From Acidimicrobiaceae bacterium (GTDB taxonomy: Bacteria > Actinomycetota > Acidimicrobiia > Acidimicrobiales > Bog-793): a DNA stretch of 12,195 bases. The DNA is taken from assembly GCA_025463965.1 (NCBI GenBank), contig JAODBN010000430.1, positions 1 to 12,195 on the forward strand, read 5' to 3'. Of the stretch, positions 1 to 6,695 are shown one piece after another. The first letter of the stretch is position 1; every line of letters begins with the position of its first letter. A program made the position numbers and the translations under genes. The notes under the pieces were generated by a model. The model did not search any database. It saw only the letters and a list, made by a program, of their open reading frames with translations, and was not told the origin of the DNA.

Positions 1-1141
1 CGATCGTCGACACTGCCTCCACCTTGAGGGTGCTTCCGGCGTGTGCGCGGGCAACGGCCAGCTCCTGAGGCGGTACGAAGAACACCTTCGCTCCGGCGTT
101 GCGCACGGCAACGGTCTTTTGCGCGACGCCTCCGACGTCGCCCACCTGACCGGTGACCGACATGGTGCCGGTCGCGGCGATCCGCCGCCCGGCCGTCAGG
201 TCACCTCGATCGAGCGCGTCGAGCAGGCCGAGCGTGAAGGCGAGCCCGGCCGAGGGACCGATGATGCCCTCCGAGTCGATCGTGACCTTGAAGGGAAGCC
301 CGACGGTCCGGTACGCGGGAGCGGTCTCGATTCCCAGGCATGCCTGGGCCGTCGCCGATCCCTTCGTTTTCGAAGCAGAGACGGGCAGGCACGTCGCGCC
401 GCCGTTGCCGACGCGTCCGAGGCGCACGTCGACCGACCGATGTGACGAGGAGGCGACACGGTCGAGCGAAAGGACGACGACGGTTCCTGGCCGCTGCGTC
501 GCCAGGGCCCGCTGGAGGGAGACGAGCGTCAGGGTCGGTGTCCCGCCGATGGCGGTGACAACGTCACCGACAGCCAAATGTGCCGCAGCCGGAGAGCCCG
601 GAAGCGGTTGGTACACGATCACCCCGGAGGGAACCGCCCGGACCGGGTAGCCGAGGCGCGAGAGTGCCACCACCGTCGCCGCCTGGCGGGCGTTGTCCAT
701 GTCGATCGCGCCCTGCTCGTTGTACTGCGCGCTGGTCGCGGTGCCGACGAGCTCGCCCGAGGGGACCACTTGGTCGTCAGAGTTCCAGCGGTAGAAGAGG
801 TAGTCGATCGCCCGTAGCGGAACGAGGTTCACGTCGGTGAGCAGCACGCGTCCTCGGTGTGCATGGTCGACGCGGGCCGGCACCGAGATGAGGTTGGCCA
901 CGTCGATCCCCTGGCCGGGGGTGAGCGCGTAATAGGGCACCGACACGAACGACGCCACGACCACTGCGACCACGAGCAGGCCGGCCACGGCGAGTGCCAC
1001 CGACAGCACCCGTCGGCGACGGGTCCGGCGGGCGCGGCGTCCCCTCGGCCGGCCGCCCCTGCCCGGTAGCGTGAGGCCTTGATGGCCCGGGTCCTGCGCA
1101 GCCGCAGAAGGCGCCCCGATTCCCCCTTCCGACCAGGACAT
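1..1141 (-). CDS. YlbL-family PDZ / Lon-like serine protease, membrane anchored (3' end off window)
   Basis: About 380 codons are visible and the C-terminus lies off the left edge. The protein opens with an Arg-rich cytoplasmic stretch (residues about 29-44), then one membrane helix (about 45-68), then the P-Y-Y-A-L-T-P-G motif typical of this family, placing the rest outside the membrane. A PDZ domain follows (about 120-215, with GSPAAA and LAVGDVVTAIGG). The Lon-type (S16) protease domain shows the nucleophile in GPSAGLAF (Ser297) and the dyad lysine in VAQKTVA (Lys342); the 45-residue spacing fits Lon. The dyad is intact, so activity is expected. Start is ATG at 1141 with a weak AGG about 10 nt upstream. 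It diverges from the HEAT-repeat gene. Mycobacterial relatives (Rv3194c type) sit next to a DUF2342 gene, which here lies about 4.2 kb away. Substrate unknown. Confidence 0.93.
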   Translation of the reverse strand, partial: MSWSEGGIGAPSAAAQDPGHQGLTLPGRGGRPRGRRARRTRRRRVLSVALAVAGLLVVAVVVASFVSVPYYALTPGQGIDVANLISVPARVDHAHRGRVLLTDVNLVPLRAIDYLFYRWNSDDQVVPSGELVGTATSAQYNEQGAIDMDNARQAATVVALSRLGYPVRAVPSGVIVYQPLPGSPAAAHLAVGDVVTAIGGTPTLTLVSLQRALATQRPGTVVVLSLDRVASSSHRSVDVRLGRVGNGGATCLPVSASKTKGSATAQACLGIETAPAYRTVGLPFKVTIDSEGIIGPSAGLAFTLGLLDALDRGDLTAGRRIAATGTMSVTGQVGDVGGVAQKTVAVRNAGAKVFFVPPQELAVARAHAGSTLKVEAVSTI

Positions 1142-1160
1142 GGCGGGTAGCCTGCCACGA

Positions 1161-1186
1161 CCCGGCTCGGAGCCGGGCGCGCCCGG
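1161..1186. repeat. Overlapping palindromes in the YlbL/HEAT divergent gap
   Basis: The 103-bp gap between the YlbL start and the preferred HEAT start holds an 8-bp dyad around a single base (CCCGGCTCGGAGCCGGG, 1161-1177). It overlaps a perfect 14-bp palindrome (CCGGGCGCGCCCGG, 1173-1186). Further GAGCCG/CGGCTC copies follow to about 1217. This could be an operator for both genes or RNA structure in a leader. Such palindromes also arise easily in very G+C-rich DNA, so no function is claimed. Confidence 0.4.
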
Positions 1187-1244
1187 ATCGCTTCCGAGCC
1201 GCGGAGAGTCGGCTCCCGAGGGGGCGCTCATCAGCGGGGAGCGC

Positions 1245-1898
1245 GTGACCGAGCGCCGCGAAGTCGTCGGCCGAAGGACCGCTGCCGCGCTCGCCGGCTA
1301 CCGCGGCGACGAGACCGGTGCGCGGCTCGCGCTTGGCGACCCGGCGGGTCCGGTGCGCGCGGCGGCCCTCGGGGCGCTGGTGCGTCTCGGCGTGGCGAGC
1401 ACCGCCGACGCCGAGCGAGCCCTGGCCGATCCCGACCCGGCGGTCCGCACCGCTGCCTGCGAGCTCGTAGCGGGACTGCCCGGCACGAACTACTTGCCGC
1501 TGTTGTCCGATCCCGAACCGGCGGTCGCCGAGGCGGCCGCCTTCGCCCTCGGCGAACGCTCCGAGCCGGCGGCGATCCCGGCGCTCGCCGAGGTCGCCGG
1601 CCACCACGAGGACGCGCTGTGCCGAGAGTCCGCGGTCGCTGCGCTCGGGGCGATCGCCGGCGCCGCGCACGAGGCGATCCCGGCGCAAACGCTCGACGAG
1701 GCCAAGTTCGCCGTGCTCGCCGCCCTCTCCGACCAGCCCGCCGTCCGTCGCCGAGCGGTTGTCGCCCTCGCCGCCTTCGAGGGAGACGACGTGGAGGCGG
1801 CGCTTACCGAGCGACTCGCCGATCGGGACTGGCAGGTCCGTCAGGCCGCCGAGGACGTCCTCGGCGCCGGGCGGGAGGATCCTCGCCTGGAGCGGTGA
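1245..1898 (+). CDS. HEAT-repeat protein
   Basis: The 217-residue product is Ala-, Leu- and Arg-rich and built from about six helical repeats of roughly 30 residues. Recurrent elements are DPxxxVRxAAxxAL-like: DPAGPVRAAALGAL, DPDPAVRTAACELV, DPEPAVAEAAAFAL, ESAVAALGAI, QPAVRRRAVVALAAF and DRDWQVRQAAEDVL. This is the HEAT/PBS-lyase-like pattern seen in protein-interaction scaffolds; no catalytic motif is visible. I chose GTG at 1245, preceded by GGGGAG, over the in-frame ATG at 1140. The extra 35 residues from 1140 would be Pro/Gly/Ser-rich, would overlap the YlbL start and would run through the palindromes. No signal peptide or membrane helix is seen. It ends 7 bp from the convergent MreB-like gene. 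Specific role unknown. Confidence 0.85.
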   Translation: MTERREVVGRRTAAALAGYRGDETGARLALGDPAGPVRAAALGALVRLGVASTADAERALADPDPAVRTAACELVAGLPGTNYLPLLSDPEPAVAEAAAFALGERSEPAAIPALAEVAGHHEDALCRESAVAALGAIAGAAHEAIPAQTLDEAKFAVLAALSDQPAVRRRAVVALAAFEGDDVEAALTERLADRDWQVRQAAEDVLGAGREDPRLER

Positions 1899-1905
1899 CC
1901 GACAG

Positions 1906-2931
1906 CTAACGCCGCCGCGCGCCGGCGAGCGGAGGGAGGTCGGCGAGCGAGTCCAAGCAGCTGGCAGCCCCGATCGCGGCCGTCAGGTGGGGATTGGGCA
2001 CGACATGGACGGGTAGGCCGGTCGCCCGGGCGAGGCGCAGGTCAAGGCCGTCGAGCTGGCTCCCGCCGCCCGCGAGCACGAGGCCTGAGCTCAACAGGTC
2101 GTTGGCGAGATCGGGGGGCGCCTCGGTGATGCAGCGGACCGCGGCGTCGAGAACCGCACCAAGGAGCTCGACGAGCACCTGGCGGACCTCGGAGCGTCGC
2201 ATCACGGCCGCAGCGGGGCGCCCAGTGGACAGCTCACGACCCACGACCTCGACACGCTGGTCCGTGCGACGATCCTCCCCCGAACCGGGACCGGTCGGCT
2301 GGACGGTGCCGACGAGTCGGAGCACCTCGACGGCCGTCGGCCGGTCCACGACGAGGCCGTGGTGTCGGACGAGCTGGCTGCGGATGGCCATTTCGAAGTC
2401 GTCCCCCCCACGGTCCACCGAGTCCGCGGTCACCATCCCGCCGAGCGCCAGGACGGCGATGTCCGTGGTCCCGCCGCCAACCTCCACGACCATCGAGCCG
2501 GACGGCTCTTCGATCGCGAGCCCCGCGCCCACGGCGACGGCCAGGGGCAGCTCGATGAAGCGAACGCTTCGGGCCCCGGCACGAGCGAGCGCCCGCTCCA
2601 TTGCCCGCCGCTGGACGGGGGTCGCGCCGACGTGCACCCCGACCAGGACTCTGGGACGCGAGAGCCGGTTCACCCCAGCACGGCGCAGCACCTCGGCGAG
2701 CATCTCCTCGGCGAGGCCGAGGTCGACGAGCTGGCCCCGGCGGACGGGCCGGAGCAGGTGCACACGGCCGGCCGCAGCCGCCCCCGTCGCCTCAGCCTCC
2801 CGCCCGAAGGCGAGGAGCCGGCCGGAATCACCGTCGATCGCTGCCAGTGTGGGCTCGTCGAGGCGTACCCCATCCCGGTCGGTCACCCGGGTGGTGACAC
2901 TCCCGAGGTCGAGGGCCAGGTCCGTGCTCAT
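1906..2931 (-). CDS. MreB/actin-like ATPase
   Basis: The 341-aa length is right for MreB. Actin-fold landmarks appear in order: phosphate-1 loop LDLGSVTT (residues 7-14), FIELPLAVAVGAG (125-137), phosphate-2 loop VVEVGGGTTDIAV (148-160), GGDDFEMAI (175-183) and the adenosine loop LVLAGGGSQ (284-292). MreB polymerises on the inner membrane and positions wall-synthesis enzymes. This copy departs from canonical MreB: phosphate-1 is DLGSVTT rather than DLGTANT, the usual Asp of VDIGGG is Glu150, and the segment around 211-245 is extended and polar. No mreC, mreD, rodA or PBP2 gene is adjacent, so it is more likely a paralogue than the main MreB. The start is ATG at 2931. It is divergent from the HtrA-like gene and convergent with the HEAT gene. 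Confidence 0.88.
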   Translation of the reverse strand: MSTDLALDLGSVTTRVTDRDGVRLDEPTLAAIDGDSGRLLAFGREAEATGAAAAGRVHLLRPVRRGQLVDLGLAEEMLAEVLRRAGVNRLSRPRVLVGVHVGATPVQRRAMERALARAGARSVRFIELPLAVAVGAGLAIEEPSGSMVVEVGGGTTDIAVLALGGMVTADSVDRGGDDFEMAIRSQLVRHHGLVVDRPTAVEVLRLVGTVQPTGPGSGEDRRTDQRVEVVGRELSTGRPAAAVMRRSEVRQVLVELLGAVLDAAVRCITEAPPDLANDLLSSGLVLAGGGSQLDGLDLRLARATGLPVHVVPNPHLTAAIGAASCLDSLADLPPLAGARRR

Positions 2932-3024
2932 GGCTCCGCGCTCATGGGAGGACGGGCCGGGGCATCGCCGGCCATGGTAGGCGCCCGGGGAGGGACCCGA
3001 CTGCCGAAGCGGCCCTGGCAGCGG

Positions 3025-3030
3025 TAGCGT
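3025..3030 (+). promoter_or_regulatory. Candidate -10 element for the HtrA-like gene
   Basis: TAGCGT fits the actinobacterial TAnnnT -10 pattern and lies 8 nt before the GTG at 3039. No Shine-Dalgarno sequence is visible in between, so a leaderless or near-leaderless mRNA is possible. No convincing -35 is seen. A matching hexamer for the divergent MreB-like gene is TACCAT (minus strand, 2979-2974). Both are short matches that could occur by chance. Confidence 0.35.
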
Positions 3031-3038
3031 GCCGGTCC

Positions 3039-4304
3039 GTGGCGTCCTCTGTAGGTGACTTCGACGACGCCCCCGACGAGGGCTTCACCGGACCCCTCCT
3101 CCCCCCGGAGGACCGGCTCTGGCGCCATCCCTCGGAGCTGGGCGGAGGCAACGTCGCGCTGCCCCTCGACGCGGTCGCAATCCGCCGTCGCTGGCTCAAC
3201 CACCAGCCGTCCCGGGCGAGCGCGTGGACCGCCGGGCTCGTCGGCGCGATCCTGGCCACCGGTCTCGTCGCTCTCGGCACCCATCTCGCCGGCGCCTTCG
3301 CCGGCCACTCCGTGCCTCCCGCGGTTCCTCAGACCAGCACCAACACCCTCCTCGGCACGAGTGCCGTCCCCCGCAGCGTCGGCCTCGGAGCGACGCTCGT
3401 CGCCAGCATCACCGCGGTTGGCTCCTCGGTGGCGACCATCGACGTGATGCACGGGACGAGCGATCGGCGCTGTCTCGGCCTCGTCGTGCGCGCCGACGGG
3501 ATGATCGTCGCGCCGGCCGCCTACGTCCAGGGCGCCACAAGCATGCTCGTCACGTTCTCCGACGAGGTGCCCTACGTGGCGACCCTCGTGGCCAGCGACC
3601 CGCAAAGCGGCATCGCGGTGCTCCACATCAACGGGGCCTCCAACCTCACCGCGTTGCGCCTCGGCTCAAAGGACGCCGTCCAGCGCCAGTCGCTGGCGAT
3701 CGCTGTCACCGCGCCCGGTGGTGGCACCTACGTTCTCGGCGCCCTACAGGGGCTGGACTCGGCCCAGCTGGTGCACGGGGCCCAGCTGACCGACGTCATC
3801 CGGACCGATCTGCCCGCCGGCCAAGCGCCGGTCGGCAGCGCCCTCATCGACGCCGACGGGGCCGTCGTCGGCATGGTTGCGGGTTCCTCCGGCGGCATGG
3901 CGGTGGCGGTGCCCTCCTGGCTGGCCGGTCCCGTCGTGGACCAGCTGATCGACGCGGGGCGGGTCGCCCACGGCACCCTCGGCGTGACCGGCCAGGACAT
4001 TCCCCGCAAGGAGTTCCAGCCCGCCGGGGTCCTAATCACCAACGTCACTCCCGGCAGCGCAGCCGGCATCGCCGGGCTGCGCGTCGGCGACATCATCACG
4101 TCGGTGAACTTCCAGCCGGTCGTCTCCCTCGTCGGCCTGCGCGGCCACCTCTACGGCCTCGGGGCAGGCAAAGAAGTGATGATCGGAATCGACCGAGGCA
4201 CGACCGACCTGTTCTACGTTGCGTACCTCCAGGCGCCGGACTCGGACGCCCCAGCGAGCGCGACGTCGGGCGTCCTCACCGCCGGCACCACCGCGCACCG
4301 CTGA
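3039..4304 (+). CDS. Membrane-anchored HtrA/trypsin-like PDZ protein, probable pseudoprotease
   Basis: The 421-aa protein begins with a cytoplasmic segment containing LPPEDRLWRHPSEL (about 21-34), a motif I associate with actinobacterial HtrA-like proteins. One membrane helix follows (about 63-88), a Thr/Ser/Pro linker, a trypsin-like domain (about 120-305) and a PDZ domain (about 312-395, with GVLITNVTPGSAAGIAGL). The trypsin-like scaffold aligns without gaps to HtrA signatures, but all three catalytic positions are changed. The His of TNAHVV is Ala161 (APAAYVQGA), the Asp of TDLAVL is Gly191 (SGIAVL), and the Ser of GNSGGAL is Val265 (APVGSAL). It therefore looks like a binding or sensor protein at the outer face of the membrane. 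The start is GTG at 3039; no better start is seen. Its stop overlaps the first CTG of the Tag gene. Confidence 0.9.
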   Translation: MASSVGDFDDAPDEGFTGPLLPPEDRLWRHPSELGGGNVALPLDAVAIRRRWLNHQPSRASAWTAGLVGAILATGLVALGTHLAGAFAGHSVPPAVPQTSTNTLLGTSAVPRSVGLGATLVASITAVGSSVATIDVMHGTSDRRCLGLVVRADGMIVAPAAYVQGATSMLVTFSDEVPYVATLVASDPQSGIAVLHINGASNLTALRLGSKDAVQRQSLAIAVTAPGGGTYVLGALQGLDSAQLVHGAQLTDVIRTDLPAGQAPVGSALIDADGAVVGMVAGSSGGMAVAVPSWLAGPVVDQLIDAGRVAHGTLGVTGQDIPRKEFQPAGVLITNVTPGSAAGIAGLRVGDIITSVNFQPVVSLVGLRGHLYGLGAGKEVMIGIDRGTTDLFYVAYLQAPDSDAPASATSGVLTAGTTAHR

Positions 4305-4344
4305 GCACCGGCCCGCTGAGCACCGGCCCGCTGAGCACCGGCCC
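4300..4344 (+). repeat. Three exact 15-bp tandem repeats at the HtrA-like/Tag junction
   Basis: GCTGAGCACCGGCCC occurs three times head to tail with no mismatch (4300-4314, 4315-4329, 4330-4344). Each copy carries CTGA. Read in the upstream gene's frame this is a TGA stop; read in the Tag frame it is CTG followed by Ser-Thr-Gly-Pro. The stop/start junction has in effect been triplicated, giving three in-frame stops for the upstream gene and three possible CTG starts for Tag. Exact 15-bp units suggest recent slippage. Confidence 0.9.
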
Positions 4345-4918
4345 GGACGACGGCCTGGTCCGCTGTCCGTGGGCGGCCGGTGACCCGCTCCTTGTCGACT
4401 ACCACGACCGGGAGTGGGGCGTGCCCGTCCACGAGGACGCGACGCACCTCGAGCTGCTGGTCCTCGAGGGGGCACAAGCGGGACTTTCCTGGCTGACCGT
4501 GCTGCGGCGCCGCGAGGGCTACCGCGCGGCGTTCGCTCGCTTCGATCCGCAGACGGTGGCACGCTTCGGCCCCTCCGATGTGGAGCGCCTGGTGCAGGAC
4601 CCGGGCGTGATCCGCCATCGGGGCAAGCTCGAGAGCGCGATCCACAACGCCCGGGCGCTGCTGGCGTTGGCCGAGGAGGCGGGCAGCTTCGATCTGTTCG
4701 TCTGGGAGCGTGTCGGCGGGGTTGCCATCCAGGGCAACCGGTCCGCTCTCTCCGAGCTCCCGGCTTCGACACCACTCTCGGCTGCGCTGTCCAAGGAGCT
4801 TCGCCGACGCGGCTTCTCCTTCGTCGGCCCGACGACCTGCTACTCCTACCTCCAGGCGGCAGGGCTCGCCCAGGACCACCTCATGAGCTGCCACCGATGG
4901 CCAGCCCTCCGCGGTTGA
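4331..4918 (+). CDS. tag: DNA-3-methyladenine glycosylase I
   Basis: This base-excision repair enzyme removes 3-methyladenine from alkylated DNA. Counting from CTG 4331 the product is 195 aa, against 187 in E. coli Tag. The zinc-snap ligands are present: Cys12 (RCPW), His25 (YHDREWG), His183 and Cys187 (QDHLMSC). The lesion-pocket glutamate is Glu46 in LEGAQAGLSW. Also conserved are VLRRREGYRAAF, FDPQTVA, GVIRHRGK and FVGPTTCYSYLQAAG. No ATG, GTG or TTG lies in frame near the expected N-terminus. The first in-frame GTG, at 4421, would delete two zinc ligands. I place the start at the third CTG, giving (M)STGPDDGLVRCPW; CTG at 4301, 4316 or 4355 are alternatives. Translation is probably coupled to the upstream gene. 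The 3' end overlaps the convergent globin gene by 38 bp. Confidence 0.92.
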   Translation: MSTGPDDGLVRCPWAAGDPLLVDYHDREWGVPVHEDATHLELLVLEGAQAGLSWLTVLRRREGYRAAFARFDPQTVARFGPSDVERLVQDPGVIRHRGKLESAIHNARALLALAEEAGSFDLFVWERVGGVAIQGNRSALSELPASTPLSAALSKELRRRGFSFVGPTTCYSYLQAAGLAQDHLMSCHRWPALRG

Positions 4919-5285
4919 CGAGAAAGTTCGCCGTTCGAGCGAGCGCGTCGAGGAGCTCCGCTTCGACCTCAGGCTGAAGGCCCTCGGCGCGAACGGCAGC
5001 GGTCATCTGAGAGACCCAGGCGTCTCGCTCGGCCTCGCCGATGGCGAACTCGAGGTGTCTCAGGCGCAGCTTGGGGTGACCCCGGGTCGCCGTGTACTGC
5101 TCCGGGCCGCCGGTCCACTGGACGAGGAACAGACCGAAACGATCTTCGGCGGGCCCGAGCTGTTCGGGATAGAGCGGCCGGAGCACCGGGTCGGTGGCCA
5201 CCCCGGCATAGAACCGGGCGACGATCCGAAGCAACGGCTCGGCCCCACCGGCCCGCTGGTAGAGGGTGCCGGTCACCTCCGTCAT
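4881..5285 (-). CDS. glbO: Group II truncated haemoglobin
   Basis: The 134-aa protein matches the trHbO (2-on-2 globin) family along its whole length. Expected haem-pocket residues are visible: Tyr26 (B10, ARFYAG), Tyr39 (CD1, RPLYP), proximal His77 (F8, LRLRHLEF) and Trp90 (G8, RDAWV). The family core TGGPEQYTATRGHPKLRLRH is intact. Mycobacterial GlbO binds oxygen tightly and has been linked to oxygen, NO or peroxide handling; the physiological role here is not shown. The start is ATG at 5285 with no Shine-Dalgarno. A TAGGAT hexamer sits 6 nt before the ATG, fitting leaderless transcription. It is divergent from the DUF2342 gene, and its last 38 bp are antisense to the end of tag. Confidence 0.95.
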   Translation of the reverse strand: MTEVTGTLYQRAGGAEPLLRIVARFYAGVATDPVLRPLYPEQLGPAEDRFGLFLVQWTGGPEQYTATRGHPKLRLRHLEFAIGEAERDAWVSQMTAAVRAEGLQPEVEAELLDALARTANFLVNRGGLAIGGSS

Positions 5286-5291
5286 GGGGCG

Positions 5292-5343
5292 ATCCTACCG
5301 GTGACCGGTGGATGCACCCTTGGGCCGCCGACGCGCCTAGATT
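5292..5343. promoter_or_regulatory. Back-to-back leaderless-type promoters around a tandem ACCGGTG repeat
   Basis: In the 64-bp gap between the globin and DUF2342 genes, the minus strand reads TAGGAT (5297-5292), six bases, then the globin ATG. The plus strand reads TAGATT (5338-5343), six bases, then the DUF2342 ATG. Both hexamers fit TAnnnT, and the spacing would put transcription start on or next to the A of ATG. Between them lies a tandem 7-bp repeat, ACCGGTG ACCGGTG (5297-5310), whose ACCGGT core is palindromic. It abuts the globin -10 and could be an operator. No clear -35 boxes are seen. Confidence 0.5.
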
Positions 5344-5349
5344 CGCTGT

Positions 5350-6669
5350 ATGAGCCCCGACGTCCCTGCGGGCATGGGCGGCTTCTTCCCGGGGATGTTC
5401 GGCGACCTGCTCCGGCTGTTGCGGACGGACTCCCCCATCCAATGGGATCTCGCCGCACAGCTCGCCCAGAGCATCGGCGCAGAGGGCGAGCCTGAGGCGA
5501 ACGTCGAGCCCGTCGAACGGATGCGCCTCGAGGAGCTCACGCGGATCGCCGAGCTCCAAGTCGCCGACGTGACCGGGATGACGACGACCCCGGACGGGCG
5601 CCCAATCGAGATCCTGCCGACCACCCGCGCCGAGTGGGTGCGCCGCTCGCTCGAAGGATGGCGCGAGCTCATCGAGGGCGTGGCGGCCGCGCTCGGCCCA
5701 CCGATCGCTCCCGGCGACGAGCCGGGCGACGAGGGCCCTGCCGGACTGGGCGACCTCGGCGCGCTGAGCCGCCTGGGCCTTGGAGAAGACGCCGACGAGG
5801 CGCAGCTCGACGCGTTGCTCGGCCAGTGGAGCACGGCGGTCGCGCCGGCGATGATCGCCATGCAGGTCGGCTCGGTGGTGGGCCACCTGTCCCGGCGCAC
5901 CCTCGGCCAGTACGAGCTGCCGCTGCCGCGCCGGGGTCCGCGCGAGCTCCTCGTCATCCCGGCGAACCTCGCCGAATTCATCGAAGCGTGGAGCCTGCCG
6001 CCCGACGACGCCCGGCTCTGGCTCGTGACGCACGACGTCGCGACGCATGCCGTGCTTTCCCGCCCACACGTGGCCGCTCGCCTCGAACAGTTGCTCGTGG
6101 CGAACGCCGCCGCCTTTCGGCCCGACCCGCAGGCGCTCGAGGCCCGCCTCGGCGAAGCGGGCAGTGGCGACTTCGCCGACCTGGGAGAGCTCACCCGGCT
6201 CCTCGGCGAACCCGGAGGTCTCACCGAGGCGGCCGACACCCCCGAGCTGCGACGCCTGCGCGCCGAGCTGAGTGCCCTCGTCGCGGTCATCGCAGGATGG
6301 ACCGAGTGGGCGACCGATGCTGTCGCCGGGCGGACGATCGCCTCGCGAGCGAGCATCAAGGAGGCCCTTCACCGGCGCAGGGTGGAGCGGGGAAGCGACG
6401 AGCGGGTCGCCGAAGCGCTGTTCGGCCTGCATCTCGACCAGGAGCAGCTGGAGCGGGGCGAAGCCTTCGTTCGGGGTGTGCTCGAGCGCGGCGGCGAGAC
6501 GGAGCTGGCCAAGCTGTGGGTGGTCGAGTCCAGCCTGCCCACTCCCGCCGAGGTGGACGCCCCCGGGCTCTGGATCGAACGGGTCAACCTGCCCATTGAG
6601 CCGCGGCCGGAGCCGGAGGCTGATCAGGACGACCGAGATGCTGGCGGCCCCGACGAGGCACCCCGCTGA
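5350..6669 (+). CDS. DUF2342-type putative zinc-dependent metalloprotease (motif degenerate)
   Basis: The 439-aa protein matches the actinobacterial DUF2342 / TIGR03624-type 'putative hydrolase' family. It has a Gly/Phe-rich N-terminus (PAGMGGFFPGMFGDLLRLL), DLAAQLAQSIG, NVEPVERMRLEELTRIAELQV and QVGSVVGHLSRRTLGQYELPLP. The segment that would carry the zincin helix reads LWLVTHDVATHAVLS (residues 223-237). This is not HExxH: Asp229 stands where Glu is expected, and the second His is Thr232 or displaced to His233. Hydrolase activity is therefore doubtful. No signal peptide or membrane helix is seen; the C-terminal tail is acidic and Pro-rich. In mycobacteria the relative (Rv3195 type) sits beside a YlbL-like gene. 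The start is ATG at 5350, six bases after a TAGATT box, with no Shine-Dalgarno. Confidence 0.85.
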   Translation: MSPDVPAGMGGFFPGMFGDLLRLLRTDSPIQWDLAAQLAQSIGAEGEPEANVEPVERMRLEELTRIAELQVADVTGMTTTPDGRPIEILPTTRAEWVRRSLEGWRELIEGVAAALGPPIAPGDEPGDEGPAGLGDLGALSRLGLGEDADEAQLDALLGQWSTAVAPAMIAMQVGSVVGHLSRRTLGQYELPLPRRGPRELLVIPANLAEFIEAWSLPPDDARLWLVTHDVATHAVLSRPHVAARLEQLLVANAAAFRPDPQALEARLGEAGSGDFADLGELTRLLGEPGGLTEAADTPELRRLRAELSALVAVIAGWTEWATDAVAGRTIASRASIKEALHRRRVERGSDERVAEALFGLHLDQEQLERGEAFVRGVLERGGETELAKLWVVESSLPTPAEVDAPGLWIERVNLPIEPRPEPEADQDDRDAGGPDEAPR

Positions 6670-6695
6670 GGTCTGTGGACCGAGTCGCCTGGGCG

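Noticed and set aside
1140..1244. ATG at 1140 as start of the HEAT-repeat gene
   Set aside because: It would add 35 low-complexity residues, overlap the YlbL start and run through palindromic DNA. GTG at 1245 has a purine-rich site and begins at the folded part.
777..1688. 303-codon open frame on the minus strand
   Set aside because: It is antisense to the HEAT-repeat gene and out of frame with the YlbL gene; no coherent domain.
2928..3626. 232-codon open frame on the minus strand
   Set aside because: It is antisense to the HtrA-like gene, rich in Gly, Arg, Asp and His from reversed codons, with no recognisable domain.
3224..4300. Upstream extension of the tag reading frame through the HtrA-like gene
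   Set aside because: The frame is open, but its translation is Arg/His/Pro-rich shadow sequence. Only the part from about 4300 onward resembles a real N-terminus.
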